Below are positions 1 through 5,165 of a DNA stretch of 5,165 nt, one piece after another. Both the position numbers and the translations under genes were made by a program. The notes under the pieces were generated by a model. The model had not been told where the DNA came from. It worked only from the letters and a program-made list of their open reading frames with translations, and ran no database searches. Source of the stretch: an uncultured Porphyromonadaceae bacterium (lineage in GTDB: Bacteria; Bacteroidota; Bacteroidia; Bacteroidales; Muribaculaceae); assembly GCA_900541865.1 (NCBI GenBank), contig UQLO01000068.1, positions 1-5,165 of the forward strand, written 5' to 3'. Each line of letters begins with the position of its first letter. Positions within the stretch are counted from its first letter, which is position 1.

Positions 1-132
1 TGTTCAGGGCGGCATTATCTCAAGACTATCTACTGGAACTATTGCTCTCGGCTAAATTTTGATGCGGTTGCCCTGGCACCCGAGCTCGCTGATTTGGTGG
101 ATTCGGGGGGATTGCGTAACTTTGTGGGCTGA
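1..132 (+). CDS. Possible C-terminal end of an upstream gene (partial, unidentified)
   Basis: Frame 1 is open from the first base to a TGA at 130-132, giving 43 codons that end in GGLRNFVG. The other two forward frames close earlier (near 54 and 62), so this is the best candidate for the tail of a gene that begins before the window. The stretch includes YLKTIYWNY and LAPELADLVD and reads like ordinary soluble protein, but I do not recognise a family. An open run of 43 codons can occur by chance, so the call is tentative. It would end 66 bases before the MBOAT gene, which could be read through from it or have its own promoter. Confidence 0.4.
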   Translation, partial: CSGRHYLKTIYWNYCSRLNFDAVALAPELADLVDSGGLRNFVG

Positions 133-137
133 GGAAA

Positions 138-175
138 CTACTATAGCAGTGATTAGTCACGCCTGCTACAGGTAG
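138..175. repeat. Imperfect inverted repeat (hairpin) upstream of the MBOAT gene
   Basis: The arm CTACTATAGCAG (138-149) pairs with CTGCTACAGGTAG (163-175), with one A/C mismatch and one bulged G, around a 13-base loop. The uninterrupted core is TAGCAG/CTGCTA. It starts 5 bases after the possible upstream stop codon and ends 23 bases before the MBOAT start. It is not followed by a T-run (the next bases are TATAGCAAATTTT), so a classical intrinsic terminator is doubtful. An operator, an mRNA leader structure or a weak terminator for the upstream gene are all possible. Confidence 0.4.
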
Positions 176-198
176 TATAGCAAATTTTCAGCGCAGTC

Positions 199-1632
199 AT
201 GTTATTCAACTCTCTGGCCTTTCTGGCGTTTTTTCCGGCTGTAGTGGTCGTGTACTGGCTTCTGCCTCAGAAATTCAGAAATGTTTTTCTGCTGGTGGCC
301 AGCTACTATTTCTATATGAACTGGGAGCCGATCTACGCCCTTCTGATATTGTTTTCGACCTGCACCACCTGGGCGACCGGGCTTCTTATCGAAAAGTATC
401 CGTCGCACCGAAAGGCGACCCTGTGGGCTAACATAGCAGTGAACCTCGGTGTTCTTTTTCTCTATAAATATGCCGGATTTGCCAATCAGGTAGTCCACGA
501 TTTGCTTTCGGCGCTCGGGGCGTCGATGGAAGTGCCCGATTTTTCGCTGCTTCTGCCGGTGGGCATTTCGTTCTACACCTTTCAGGCCATCGGTTATAGC
601 ATCGACGTATTCCGGGGCACACTCCGCGCCGAGCGTAACTTCCTGACTTATGCACTTTTCGTCTCGTTTTTCCCTCAACTTGTGGCCGGACCTATTGAGA
701 GAGCCTCGAACCTGCTTCCGCAGTTCCACCGCACGCACTTTTTCGGCGCCTCGGAGTTTATCCGCGGCATTCAGATGATGCTGTGGGGTTACTTTATGAA
801 GCTTTGTATTGCCGAGAATGTTTCGACCTATGTCGATGCCGTTTTCAACAATCTGGGAATGCACAACGGCACATCGGTTGCGCTGGCTGCCGTATTCTTC
901 ACTTTCCAGATTTTCTGCGACTTCGGAGGTTATTCGCTTATTGCCATCGGCTGCGCGCACTGCATGGGGTTCACTCTGATGCAGAATTTCCGACAACCGT
1001 ATATGGCACGGTCGATCAAAGATTTCTGGCGGAGATGGCACATATCCCTGACAACATGGTTCACCGACTATGTATATATTCCGCTGGGTGGCAACCGATG
1101 CTCCAAAACGCGGCATAAATGCAACATTCTGACCACATTTCTTGTCAGTGGCCTCTGGCATGGGGCGAACTATACCTTCGTGGTTTGGGGCGCATACCAC
1201 GGCTTGCTGCAGGTCATTCAGGTAAAATATACCGACTTCAAGAAAAAGTATGGTATCGGGGGCGCTCAAAGCAGCCGTGTGGCCGCCCTGGTTTCGGTAA
1301 TTGTCACTTTTGTACTGGTCACGGTCGGTTGGATTATATTCCGGGCCAACACCATGTCGGATGCCGTGCTGGCCCTTACGAAGTTAGTGGGCGACTACGG
1401 GCCGCTCTACACCGGAGCGGGCAAACCCGCCTTGGTGCTTCCGATTCTTCTCATCGGAGTGCTCATGTGTCGGGAGATGATTCTGGAACGCCGCAAGTAT
1501 TCGCCCGAGCCTACTGCCGCGCTGAGTCGGCCTGAGTATGTGCGTAGCATGGTCTCGTCGGCCGTGCTGCTTCTTACCATTCTGCTCTGCGGCAACTTCG
1601 AGGGCGGCCAGTTTATCTACTTCCAATTCTGA
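199..1632 (+). CDS. MBOAT-family membrane O-acyltransferase (AlgI/DltB-like)
   Basis: A 477-residue multi-pass inner-membrane protein with about ten or more hydrophobic segments, close to the usual length of AlgI-type proteins. Family hallmarks run in order: an N-terminal MLFNSLAFLAFFP segment, VGISFYTFQ (121-129), FPQLVAGPIER (158-168), DFGGYSLIAIG (241-251), DFWRRWHISL (275-284), DYVYIPLGGNR (290-300) and SGLWHGANYTF (317-327). His321 in LWHGA matches the catalytic histidine known in AlgI, and His334 in GAYHG is the second conserved histidine. The end, FIYFQF, is also typical. Known members move an acyl group from a cytoplasmic donor across the membrane to modify an extracytoplasmic polymer. 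The ATG at 199 is the only in-frame ATG after a TAG at 178-180, and it gives the canonical family N-terminus. No Shine-Dalgarno is visible. It is the first gene of the putative operon, 9 bases ahead of an SGNH partner. The acceptor and acyl donor are unknown; acetyl is the default guess. Confidence 0.93.
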   Translation: MLFNSLAFLAFFPAVVVVYWLLPQKFRNVFLLVASYYFYMNWEPIYALLILFSTCTTWATGLLIEKYPSHRKATLWANIAVNLGVLFLYKYAGFANQVVHDLLSALGASMEVPDFSLLLPVGISFYTFQAIGYSIDVFRGTLRAERNFLTYALFVSFFPQLVAGPIERASNLLPQFHRTHFFGASEFIRGIQMMLWGYFMKLCIAENVSTYVDAVFNNLGMHNGTSVALAAVFFTFQIFCDFGGYSLIAIGCAHCMGFTLMQNFRQPYMARSIKDFWRRWHISLTTWFTDYVYIPLGGNRCSKTRHKCNILTTFLVSGLWHGANYTFVVWGAYHGLLQVIQVKYTDFKKKYGIGGAQSSRVAALVSVIVTFVLVTVGWIIFRANTMSDAVLALTKLVGDYGPLYTGAGKPALVLPILLIGVLMCREMILERRKYSPEPTAALSRPEYVRSMVSSAVLLLTILLCGNFEGGQFIYFQF

Positions 1633-1641
1633 GAGGCAATT

Positions 1642-2541
1642 ATGAAAAAGGCTTTACTATGGCTTGCAGGAGTGGTGATTATCGCCGTGGCGGCAGATTT
1701 TCTGCTGGGTCAATTTGCCGCATGGTACGTCGCACGCTATGACCTCGGGGGCGACTACACCTCGTTCAGCTACCTCAAAAAAGATTTCGCCGACGACGGG
1801 CTCGTACTGGGGAGCAGCGTGGCTCTCAACAGTTTGGACACGCAGACGCTGACCGATTCAACCGGGACTTCGTTCTTCAACGGAGCCTCAAACGGTCAGA
1901 CGCTGCCCTTCTACATCACCGCGTTGGAAACTGCCCTGAACAAGCATCGGCCCGACACGCTCCTGCTGGGTCTACTCGCCAATCAGCTCGAAGGCGAAGG
2001 TATGGGCGACCGCTACAACTTTCTGGCTCCATACTACCACACAGGCAGCCCGTCGATCGACAACGGTCTGGAGCGAATGTCCGGAAGTTCAAAATACTTG
2101 ATGCGGTCCAATCTATACCGCTTCAACACCATTTGGTTTCGTATTCTTCTCTACCGCTTCATCACGCCCAATGAGGTCGGTGAAAGGGGGTTCATCGCCA
2201 AGCCGGTCCCTTCAATCTTTCCGCACAAAATCTCTGTCGACCAAACGCCTGCGGCAACGGAATCGCGTACCCGCGAGTTCGAACAACTGCTTGACATTTG
2301 CCAAGAGAATCGCATCGAGGTTATTGTATTCTTTCCTCCGGTCTACTACGACTATACCGTCGGGCAAGAGTCGGTGGCAATTATAGACTCCATATGCCGG
2401 CGGCGAGGGCTGACGCTTTACAACGACATTGCCCACCAACGCTTCGCCAACGACAGCACCCTCTTCTACGACAACGAGCACCTGAACAAAACCGGTGCCA
2501 AGATTTACACTTCCATAATGCTCGAACGCCTTAAACGCTGA
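1642..2541 (+). CDS. Membrane-anchored SGNH-fold protein, probable acyltransferase partner of the MBOAT
   Basis: A 299-residue protein with one N-terminal membrane segment (about residues 4-23, after MKK), followed by a domain predicted to lie in the periplasm. SGNH-like blocks can be picked out: LVLGSSVALNSLD (54-66), where Ser59 sits at the nucleophile position; NGASNGQ (80-86) as the Gly block; GLLAN (110-114) as the Gly-x-x-x-Asn block; and FYDNEHLNKTGA (275-286), giving Asp277 and His280 in the D-x-x-H arrangement. The first block is GSS rather than GDS, reminiscent of DltD. At about 300 residues it is shorter than DltD or AlgJ. It starts 9 bases after the MBOAT stop, the usual arrangement for an MBOAT and its SGNH partner. 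I infer that it accepts the exported acyl group and passes it to a glycan or polymer in the periplasm; esterase activity is the alternative. Assignment rests on motifs only, as overall similarity to a named family was not recognised. Confidence 0.78.
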   Translation: MKKALLWLAGVVIIAVAADFLLGQFAAWYVARYDLGGDYTSFSYLKKDFADDGLVLGSSVALNSLDTQTLTDSTGTSFFNGASNGQTLPFYITALETALNKHRPDTLLLGLLANQLEGEGMGDRYNFLAPYYHTGSPSIDNGLERMSGSSKYLMRSNLYRFNTIWFRILLYRFITPNEVGERGFIAKPVPSIFPHKISVDQTPAATESRTREFEQLLDICQENRIEVIVFFPPVYYDYTVGQESVAIIDSICRRRGLTLYNDIAHQRFANDSTLFYDNEHLNKTGAKIYTSIMLERLKR

Positions 2542-2548
2542 ATATCAT

Positions 2549-3142
2549 ATGCCAAAACTTGTGAGAATACTGATGTGCGCAATTACCGCACTTGCTACCC
2601 TCGGATGTGCCGACGGCATTGAGGTCCAGAATCTTTACTTTATCGGCGACTCCCTGATTGCACGATGGAATGTGCAGGAATCTTTCCCCGCAAACGTAGT
2701 CCACAATCTGGGCGTCTCCGGTGCCGGCATTTCATACATCGAGCAGTCGGCCCACCGGCTTGAAGGTAATACAGCCGTGGTTCTCATCGGAACAAATGAC
2801 CTCACCGCACTGGCCTCCGACGATATCGAGCAATACTGCGACCGATATTTTGAAGCCGTCGCCGGACTGGGTGCCGCTAAAACCTTCGTCATCTCTGTGC
2901 CTCCGCGCAATTTCGACGGCGACCGCAGCGACCAAAACGATATAATACGGCAATTCAACGCCTCGGTTCGCAATCGCATTGCTGAATTTCCGTCCATGCA
3001 TTATGTCGACGTTTATGACGCCCTAATCTACAACGGCACCATCAACCCACAGTACAGTCTGGATGGTCTGCATCTTAACATCTACGGGTATGAAGTAGTC
3101 GCCGACCTGCTTGCCAAGACAATACATCAGAATAACCTCTAA
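2549..3142 (+). CDS. Exported SGNH/GDSL-family hydrolase (possible lipoprotein)
   Basis: A 197-residue single-domain GDSL/SGNH esterase-type protein with all four blocks intact: FIGDSLIARW (31-40, Ser35 nucleophile), NLGVSG (53-58, Gly55), LIGTNDL (79-85, Gly81 and Asn83) and SLDGLHLNIYG (170-180, Asp172 and His175). The N-terminus, MPKLVRILMCAITALATLGC, is a short basic and hydrophobic export signal. Cys20 could be a lipidated cysteine, but the residues before it (T-L-G) fit the lipobox poorly, so ordinary secretion is also possible. The family hydrolyses or transfers ester-linked acyl groups on lipids, sugars or glycans. It lies 7 bases after the membrane-anchored SGNH gene, so it probably acts on the same acylated polymer, as a deacylase or a second transferase (inference). 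The start gives the full signal sequence. No Shine-Dalgarno is seen. Confidence 0.88.
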   Translation: MPKLVRILMCAITALATLGCADGIEVQNLYFIGDSLIARWNVQESFPANVVHNLGVSGAGISYIEQSAHRLEGNTAVVLIGTNDLTALASDDIEQYCDRYFEAVAGLGAAKTFVISVPPRNFDGDRSDQNDIIRQFNASVRNRIAEFPSMHYVDVYDALIYNGTINPQYSLDGLHLNIYGYEVVADLLAKTIHQNNL

Positions 3143-3156
3143 TCCGACCCCTGAAT

Positions 3157-3747
3157 ATGCGACGAATCCTTTTTCTGCTTCTTGCCGCGTTTGCCACTGC
3201 CGCAGCGGCTCAAGTGAGCATAGGCATCCGCGACAACCGTTACGCCGCCATCGAGTATGCCTTCAAAGATAGATTCCATGTGGCTCTCGAACAAAGCGTT
3301 TACTCCGAAAAACTTCCGTTTCAGTACACCCGCGCCTACTTCGGTTACAGCTTGCCCCTCGCCCCGAATCTCAAAGTGACCGCATCGCCTTATTTCGGTA
3401 TGGCCTGGAACAACAACTACCGCAACCTCGGCCTGCTGGGTAGCGTGCACTTCAAGCCTTGCCGCTTCGGAGTCTACGGAACCATCAACCCACACTACGA
3501 CTCGACTTTCAAGTACAAGACGATGTTCCGCGCAGGCGCCGAATTCAGTATCACAAACCAAATTGACCTCTCGGCGGACTACAGCACTATACCCGTCTAC
3601 CGCCAGGAGGAGAAACTCGTCCGAATCGGCGTAGGGTTTAAGGTGAAGAACCTCAGTGCCCGCCCCGTATTTGCCATTCCGGTGGCCGGAAACGGCAAAT
3701 ATAAATCCGTGCAGATTCTGATGTCCTGCAAATACACATTTAAATAA
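3157..3747 (+). CDS. Putative small outer-membrane beta-barrel protein, function unknown
   Basis: A 196-residue protein with a clear signal peptide, MRRILFLLLAAFATAAAA, and likely cleavage between Ala18 and Gln19. The mature part is rich in alternating polar and hydrophobic stretches with aromatic residues, for example RYAAIEYAF (28-36), YTRAYFGYSL (57-66), LKVTASPYFG (72-81), RFGVYGTI (103-110), FRAGAEFSI (124-132) and LVRIGVGFKV (154-163). The last strand, ILMSCKYTFK (187-196), ends close to an aromatic residue, as outer-membrane barrels do. I count about 10 candidate strands, which fits a small barrel. The mature chain has two cysteines, Cys102 and Cys191, which might pair. I do not recognise a named family. 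It follows the GDSL gene by 14 bases and is probably the last gene of the acylation operon, perhaps its outer-membrane component, although nothing in the sequence proves that link. No terminator is visible after it. Confidence 0.72.
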   Translation: MRRILFLLLAAFATAAAAQVSIGIRDNRYAAIEYAFKDRFHVALEQSVYSEKLPFQYTRAYFGYSLPLAPNLKVTASPYFGMAWNNNYRNLGLLGSVHFKPCRFGVYGTINPHYDSTFKYKTMFRAGAEFSITNQIDLSADYSTIPVYRQEEKLVRIGVGFKVKNLSARPVFAIPVAGNGKYKSVQILMSCKYTFK

Positions 3748-3778
3748 TCAGACAGACAGGCCAAAACATTCTCTTTCC

Positions 3779-3786
3779 TATATTTG
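3779..3786 (+). promoter_or_regulatory. Bacteroidota -7 promoter box (TATATTTG) just upstream of the transporter gene
   Basis: TATATTTG matches the Bacteroidota -7 consensus TAnnTTTG exactly and is followed by CGGC and then the ATG at 3791. No good TTTG -33 element is seen at the usual distance upstream. If used, transcription would start almost at the start codon, giving a leaderless or nearly leaderless mRNA. It lies in the only gap longer than 14 bases between complete genes, which supports a separate transcription unit for the transporter. Confidence 0.55.
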
Positions 3787-3790
3787 CGGC

Positions 3791-4984
3791 ATGAAGAAGA
3801 AATTTAAGGTCAATCTGCTGGTGAAGATTCTGATTGCCATCGCACTTGGCATCGGATGCGGGCAGTTCTTCCCACCATGGGGAGCCGGGATTTTTGTGAC
3901 TTTCAACGGCATTTTCGGCCAATTGCTCGGGTTTCTTATCCCGCTGATAATCCTCGGCTTCGTGGCGCCGGCGATTGCCGATGTGGGCCGCAATGCCGGC
4001 AAAATTCTGGTCATCACGGCGGCCATCGCATATTTGTTCACGTCCTTGGCCGGCTTCTACAGCTTCGGGGTCGGAGCGTGGCTCTTCCCGGGCATCGTCG
4101 CGCCCCGTGCTATGAGCCACGACGTTATGGCCGGCCACGACATTGAGCCGTTCTTCACCATTGAGATTCCGCCTCTTATGTCTGTAATGACAGCTCTCGT
4201 ACTCGCTTTTATGCTGGGTATATGCATGGCCTTGCTCAAGTCGGAGACTCTCAAGAAAGTGTGCGACGAATTTCGCGACGTCATTTCGATGACCATCGGC
4301 AAGGTAATCATACCCCTCCTGCCGATTTATATCTTCGGCATTTTCCTCAATATGACAATGGCCGGCGACGTCGCCGCTGTGCTTGGCACTTTCGCCGGAA
4401 TCATCGGCATCATTTTCGCAATGCACATTCTGCTGCTGGTGTTCCAGTACGTGATCGCATTCTTCTTTTCGGGCAAAAACCCCTTCCGGGCCTTGCTGAC
4501 TATGATGCCGGCCTACTTCACTGCATTGGGCACACAGTCGTCGGCGGCTACTATACCGGTTACCCTTCGGCAGACGGTCAGGATGGGTGTCAGCGAAGAC
4601 ATTGCCGGCTTTGTAATTCCACTGTGCGCCACAATCCACATGTCGGGCAGCGCAATGAAAATCGTTGCTTGCGCGCTGGCCATTATGATTATGGAGGGAC
4701 TACCCTACGACGCTTCGATGTTCGCCGGATTTATCCTCATGCTGGGCGTTTCTATCGTGGCAGCCCCGGGAGTGCCCGGAGGTGCCATTATGGCCTCCTT
4801 GGGCATTTTGGGCTCAATGTTGGGCTTCGGCCAGTCGGAGCAAGCCCTGATGATTGCCCTCTACATCACTATGGACAGCTTCGGCACGGCCTGCAACGTC
4901 ACCGGCGACGGCGCCATCGCCCTCATCATCGACCGCTTCTTCGGCAACAGCCGCAACCCCATCCCTCCTGCCGCCCGGATGTGA
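3791..4984 (+). CDS. Dicarboxylate/amino-acid:cation symporter (DAACS, sodium:dicarboxylate symporter family)
   Basis: A 397-residue polytopic inner-membrane transporter of the GltPh/SstT fold, of normal family length. The transport core is clear: the HP1 serine-rich loop GTQSSAATIPVT (247-258), the TM7 unwound motif at IHMSGSA (282-288), the HP2 loop APGVPGGAIM (325-334), and TM8 with MDSFGTACNVTGDG (361-374). Aligned by eye to GltPh, TM8 keeps Asp362, Thr366, Asn369 and Asp373 (equivalents of D394, T398, N401 and D405). The arginine that binds the acidic side chain of aspartate (R397) is Gly365. The NMDGT motif reads HMSGS, so one sodium-binding aspartate is replaced by serine. A cation-coupled carrier for a small neutral or otherwise non-acidic substrate is therefore more likely than glutamate/aspartate uptake (inference). 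The start follows a -7-like box by 4 bases and gives a basic MKKKFK N-terminus. It lies 43 bases after the barrel-like gene and probably has its own promoter. Confidence 0.92.
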   Translation: MKKKFKVNLLVKILIAIALGIGCGQFFPPWGAGIFVTFNGIFGQLLGFLIPLIILGFVAPAIADVGRNAGKILVITAAIAYLFTSLAGFYSFGVGAWLFPGIVAPRAMSHDVMAGHDIEPFFTIEIPPLMSVMTALVLAFMLGICMALLKSETLKKVCDEFRDVISMTIGKVIIPLLPIYIFGIFLNMTMAGDVAAVLGTFAGIIGIIFAMHILLLVFQYVIAFFFSGKNPFRALLTMMPAYFTALGTQSSAATIPVTLRQTVRMGVSEDIAGFVIPLCATIHMSGSAMKIVACALAIMIMEGLPYDASMFAGFILMLGVSIVAAPGVPGGAIMASLGILGSMLGFGQSEQALMIALYITMDSFGTACNVTGDGAIALIIDRFFGNSRNPIPPAARM

Positions 4985-5081
4985 AATTAATTACAGATTA
5001 AGAACGATTCACGAAGGAAACCGCCGCAAAGTCAGAAGATATTTCCCAAACAACACATTTCCCTCCACAAGAAAATAAATC
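4985..5081. other. Intergenic stretch with no identified gene
   Basis: This A-rich stretch follows the transporter stop. I find no RNA gene, no convincing + strand reading frame and no clear promoter box. On the - strand a frame stays open from the window edge down to a TAA at 4998-5000 (55 codons), but it runs through both hairpins and has no visible start, so it is not called as a gene. Confidence 0.5.
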
Positions 5082-5145
5082 GCTTTTTGTGCAGATTCCA
5101 AATCGAAGTGCAAAATTTGAGGTGGAATCTGTATCGACGAAAAGC
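5082..5145. repeat. Long imperfect inverted repeat in the 3' intergenic region
   Basis: CAGATTCCA (5092-5100) and TGGAATCTG (5123-5131) are a perfect 9-bp inverted repeat. The stem extends outward through GTG/TAT with G-U pairs. After a small internal loop it resumes as GCTTTT (5082-5087) with AAAAGC (5140-5145). Inside, TCGAA (5103-5107) pairs with TTTGA (5116-5120) around an 8-base loop, GTGCAAAA. Neither strand has a T-run straight after the core stem, so this is not a standard intrinsic terminator. It could be a dispersed palindromic repeat, a binding site or a structured RNA element. The outer AAAAG may instead belong to the next hairpin. Confidence 0.55.
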
Positions 5146-5165
5146 CCCCTCTCTCCTTCTGGAGG
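5140..5165. terminator. Left part of a GC-rich, probably bidirectional terminator, cut by the window edge
   Basis: AAAAGCCCCCTCTCTCC (5140-5156) is followed by a TTCT loop and GGAGG, which begins to pair back (CTCC 5153-5156 with GGAG 5161-5164). The A-run followed by a C-rich arm is the left half of a typical two-way intrinsic terminator. I predict that the sequence beyond the window continues pairing with the C-rich arm and ends in CTTTT. Only the apex of the stem is visible here, so the call depends on that missing half. Confidence 0.45.

Noticed and set aside
133..198. Promoter for the MBOAT gene
   Set aside because: No TAnnTTTG -7 match or -33 TTTG pair at suitable spacing is present in the gap, so no promoter site is claimed even though one may exist.
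202..1269. Long antisense open frame (355 codons) opposite the MBOAT gene
   Set aside because: The + strand frame carries all MBOAT motifs. The antisense product is basic and Cys/Arg/Gln-rich with no recognisable domain, so it is a codon-usage shadow.
3139..3561. Antisense open frame of 140 codons opposite the barrel-like gene
   Set aside because: It has no recognisable motif, and the + strand frame has a signal peptide and operon-like spacing.
3748..3778. Terminator between the barrel-like gene and the transporter
   Set aside because: The gap has no stem of useful length and no T-run. It has only a short CAGACAGACAGG direct repeat, which is too small to interpret.
3740..4639. Antisense open frame (299 codons) opposite the transporter gene
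   Set aside because: It is charged and repetitive in composition with no domain, and it overlaps a clear transporter. It also overlaps the end of the preceding gene, so it is a shadow frame.
4222..5001. Second + strand open frame (259 codons) inside the transporter
   Set aside because: It is rich in His, Arg and Cys with no recognisable family, while the overlapping frame encodes conserved transporter motifs.
1..5165. CRISPR array, tRNA/rRNA genes, insertion sequence or phage genes
   Set aside because: No spaced direct repeats, no tRNA-like cloverleaf, no transposase or integrase motifs and no element ends were seen. The window is almost entirely filled by ordinary coding genes.

Overview
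The window looks like chromosomal DNA from a member of the Bacteroidales (phylum Bacteroidota). A gut Muribaculaceae-like organism is plausible, but the family-level guess is inference. The grounds are moderate GC content, genes with little or no Shine-Dalgarno sequence, a TATATTTG box matching the Bacteroidota -7 promoter motif TAnnTTTG directly before a start codon, and proteins typical of that phylum. All five complete genes are on the + strand.

Layout. Bases 1-132 may hold the last codons of an upstream gene that is cut by the window edge. Bases 133-198 are a short gap with an imperfect hairpin. Four closely spaced genes follow (gaps of 9, 7 and 14 bases) and look like one operon: an MBOAT-family membrane O-acyltransferase of the AlgI/DltB type (199-1632), a membrane-anchored SGNH-fold protein with a GSS nucleophile motif (1642-2541), an exported SGNH/GDSL hydrolase that may be a lipoprotein (2549-3142), and a small protein with a signal peptide and a beta-rich, outer-membrane-barrel-like sequence (3157-3747). 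After a 43-base gap with its own promoter-like box comes a sodium:dicarboxylate/amino-acid symporter family (DAACS) transporter (3791-4984), probably a separate transcription unit. The last 181 bases have no convincing gene. They contain a long imperfect inverted repeat and the left part of a GC-rich hairpin that runs off the window.

How the genes may work together. MBOAT proteins of this type pass acyl groups, usually acetyl, across the inner membrane. SGNH-fold partners then put them on, or remove them from, an extracytoplasmic glycan or other polymer. MBOAT plus anchored SGNH is therefore a plausible two-part acyl-transfer machine. The second SGNH protein could be an esterase or a second transferase, and the barrel-like protein could be an outer-membrane component. 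The chemical target cannot be read from the sequence. The transporter shows no functional link to this set; its substrate-site motifs differ from the classical glutamate/aspartate carriers, which suggests a non-acidic substrate.
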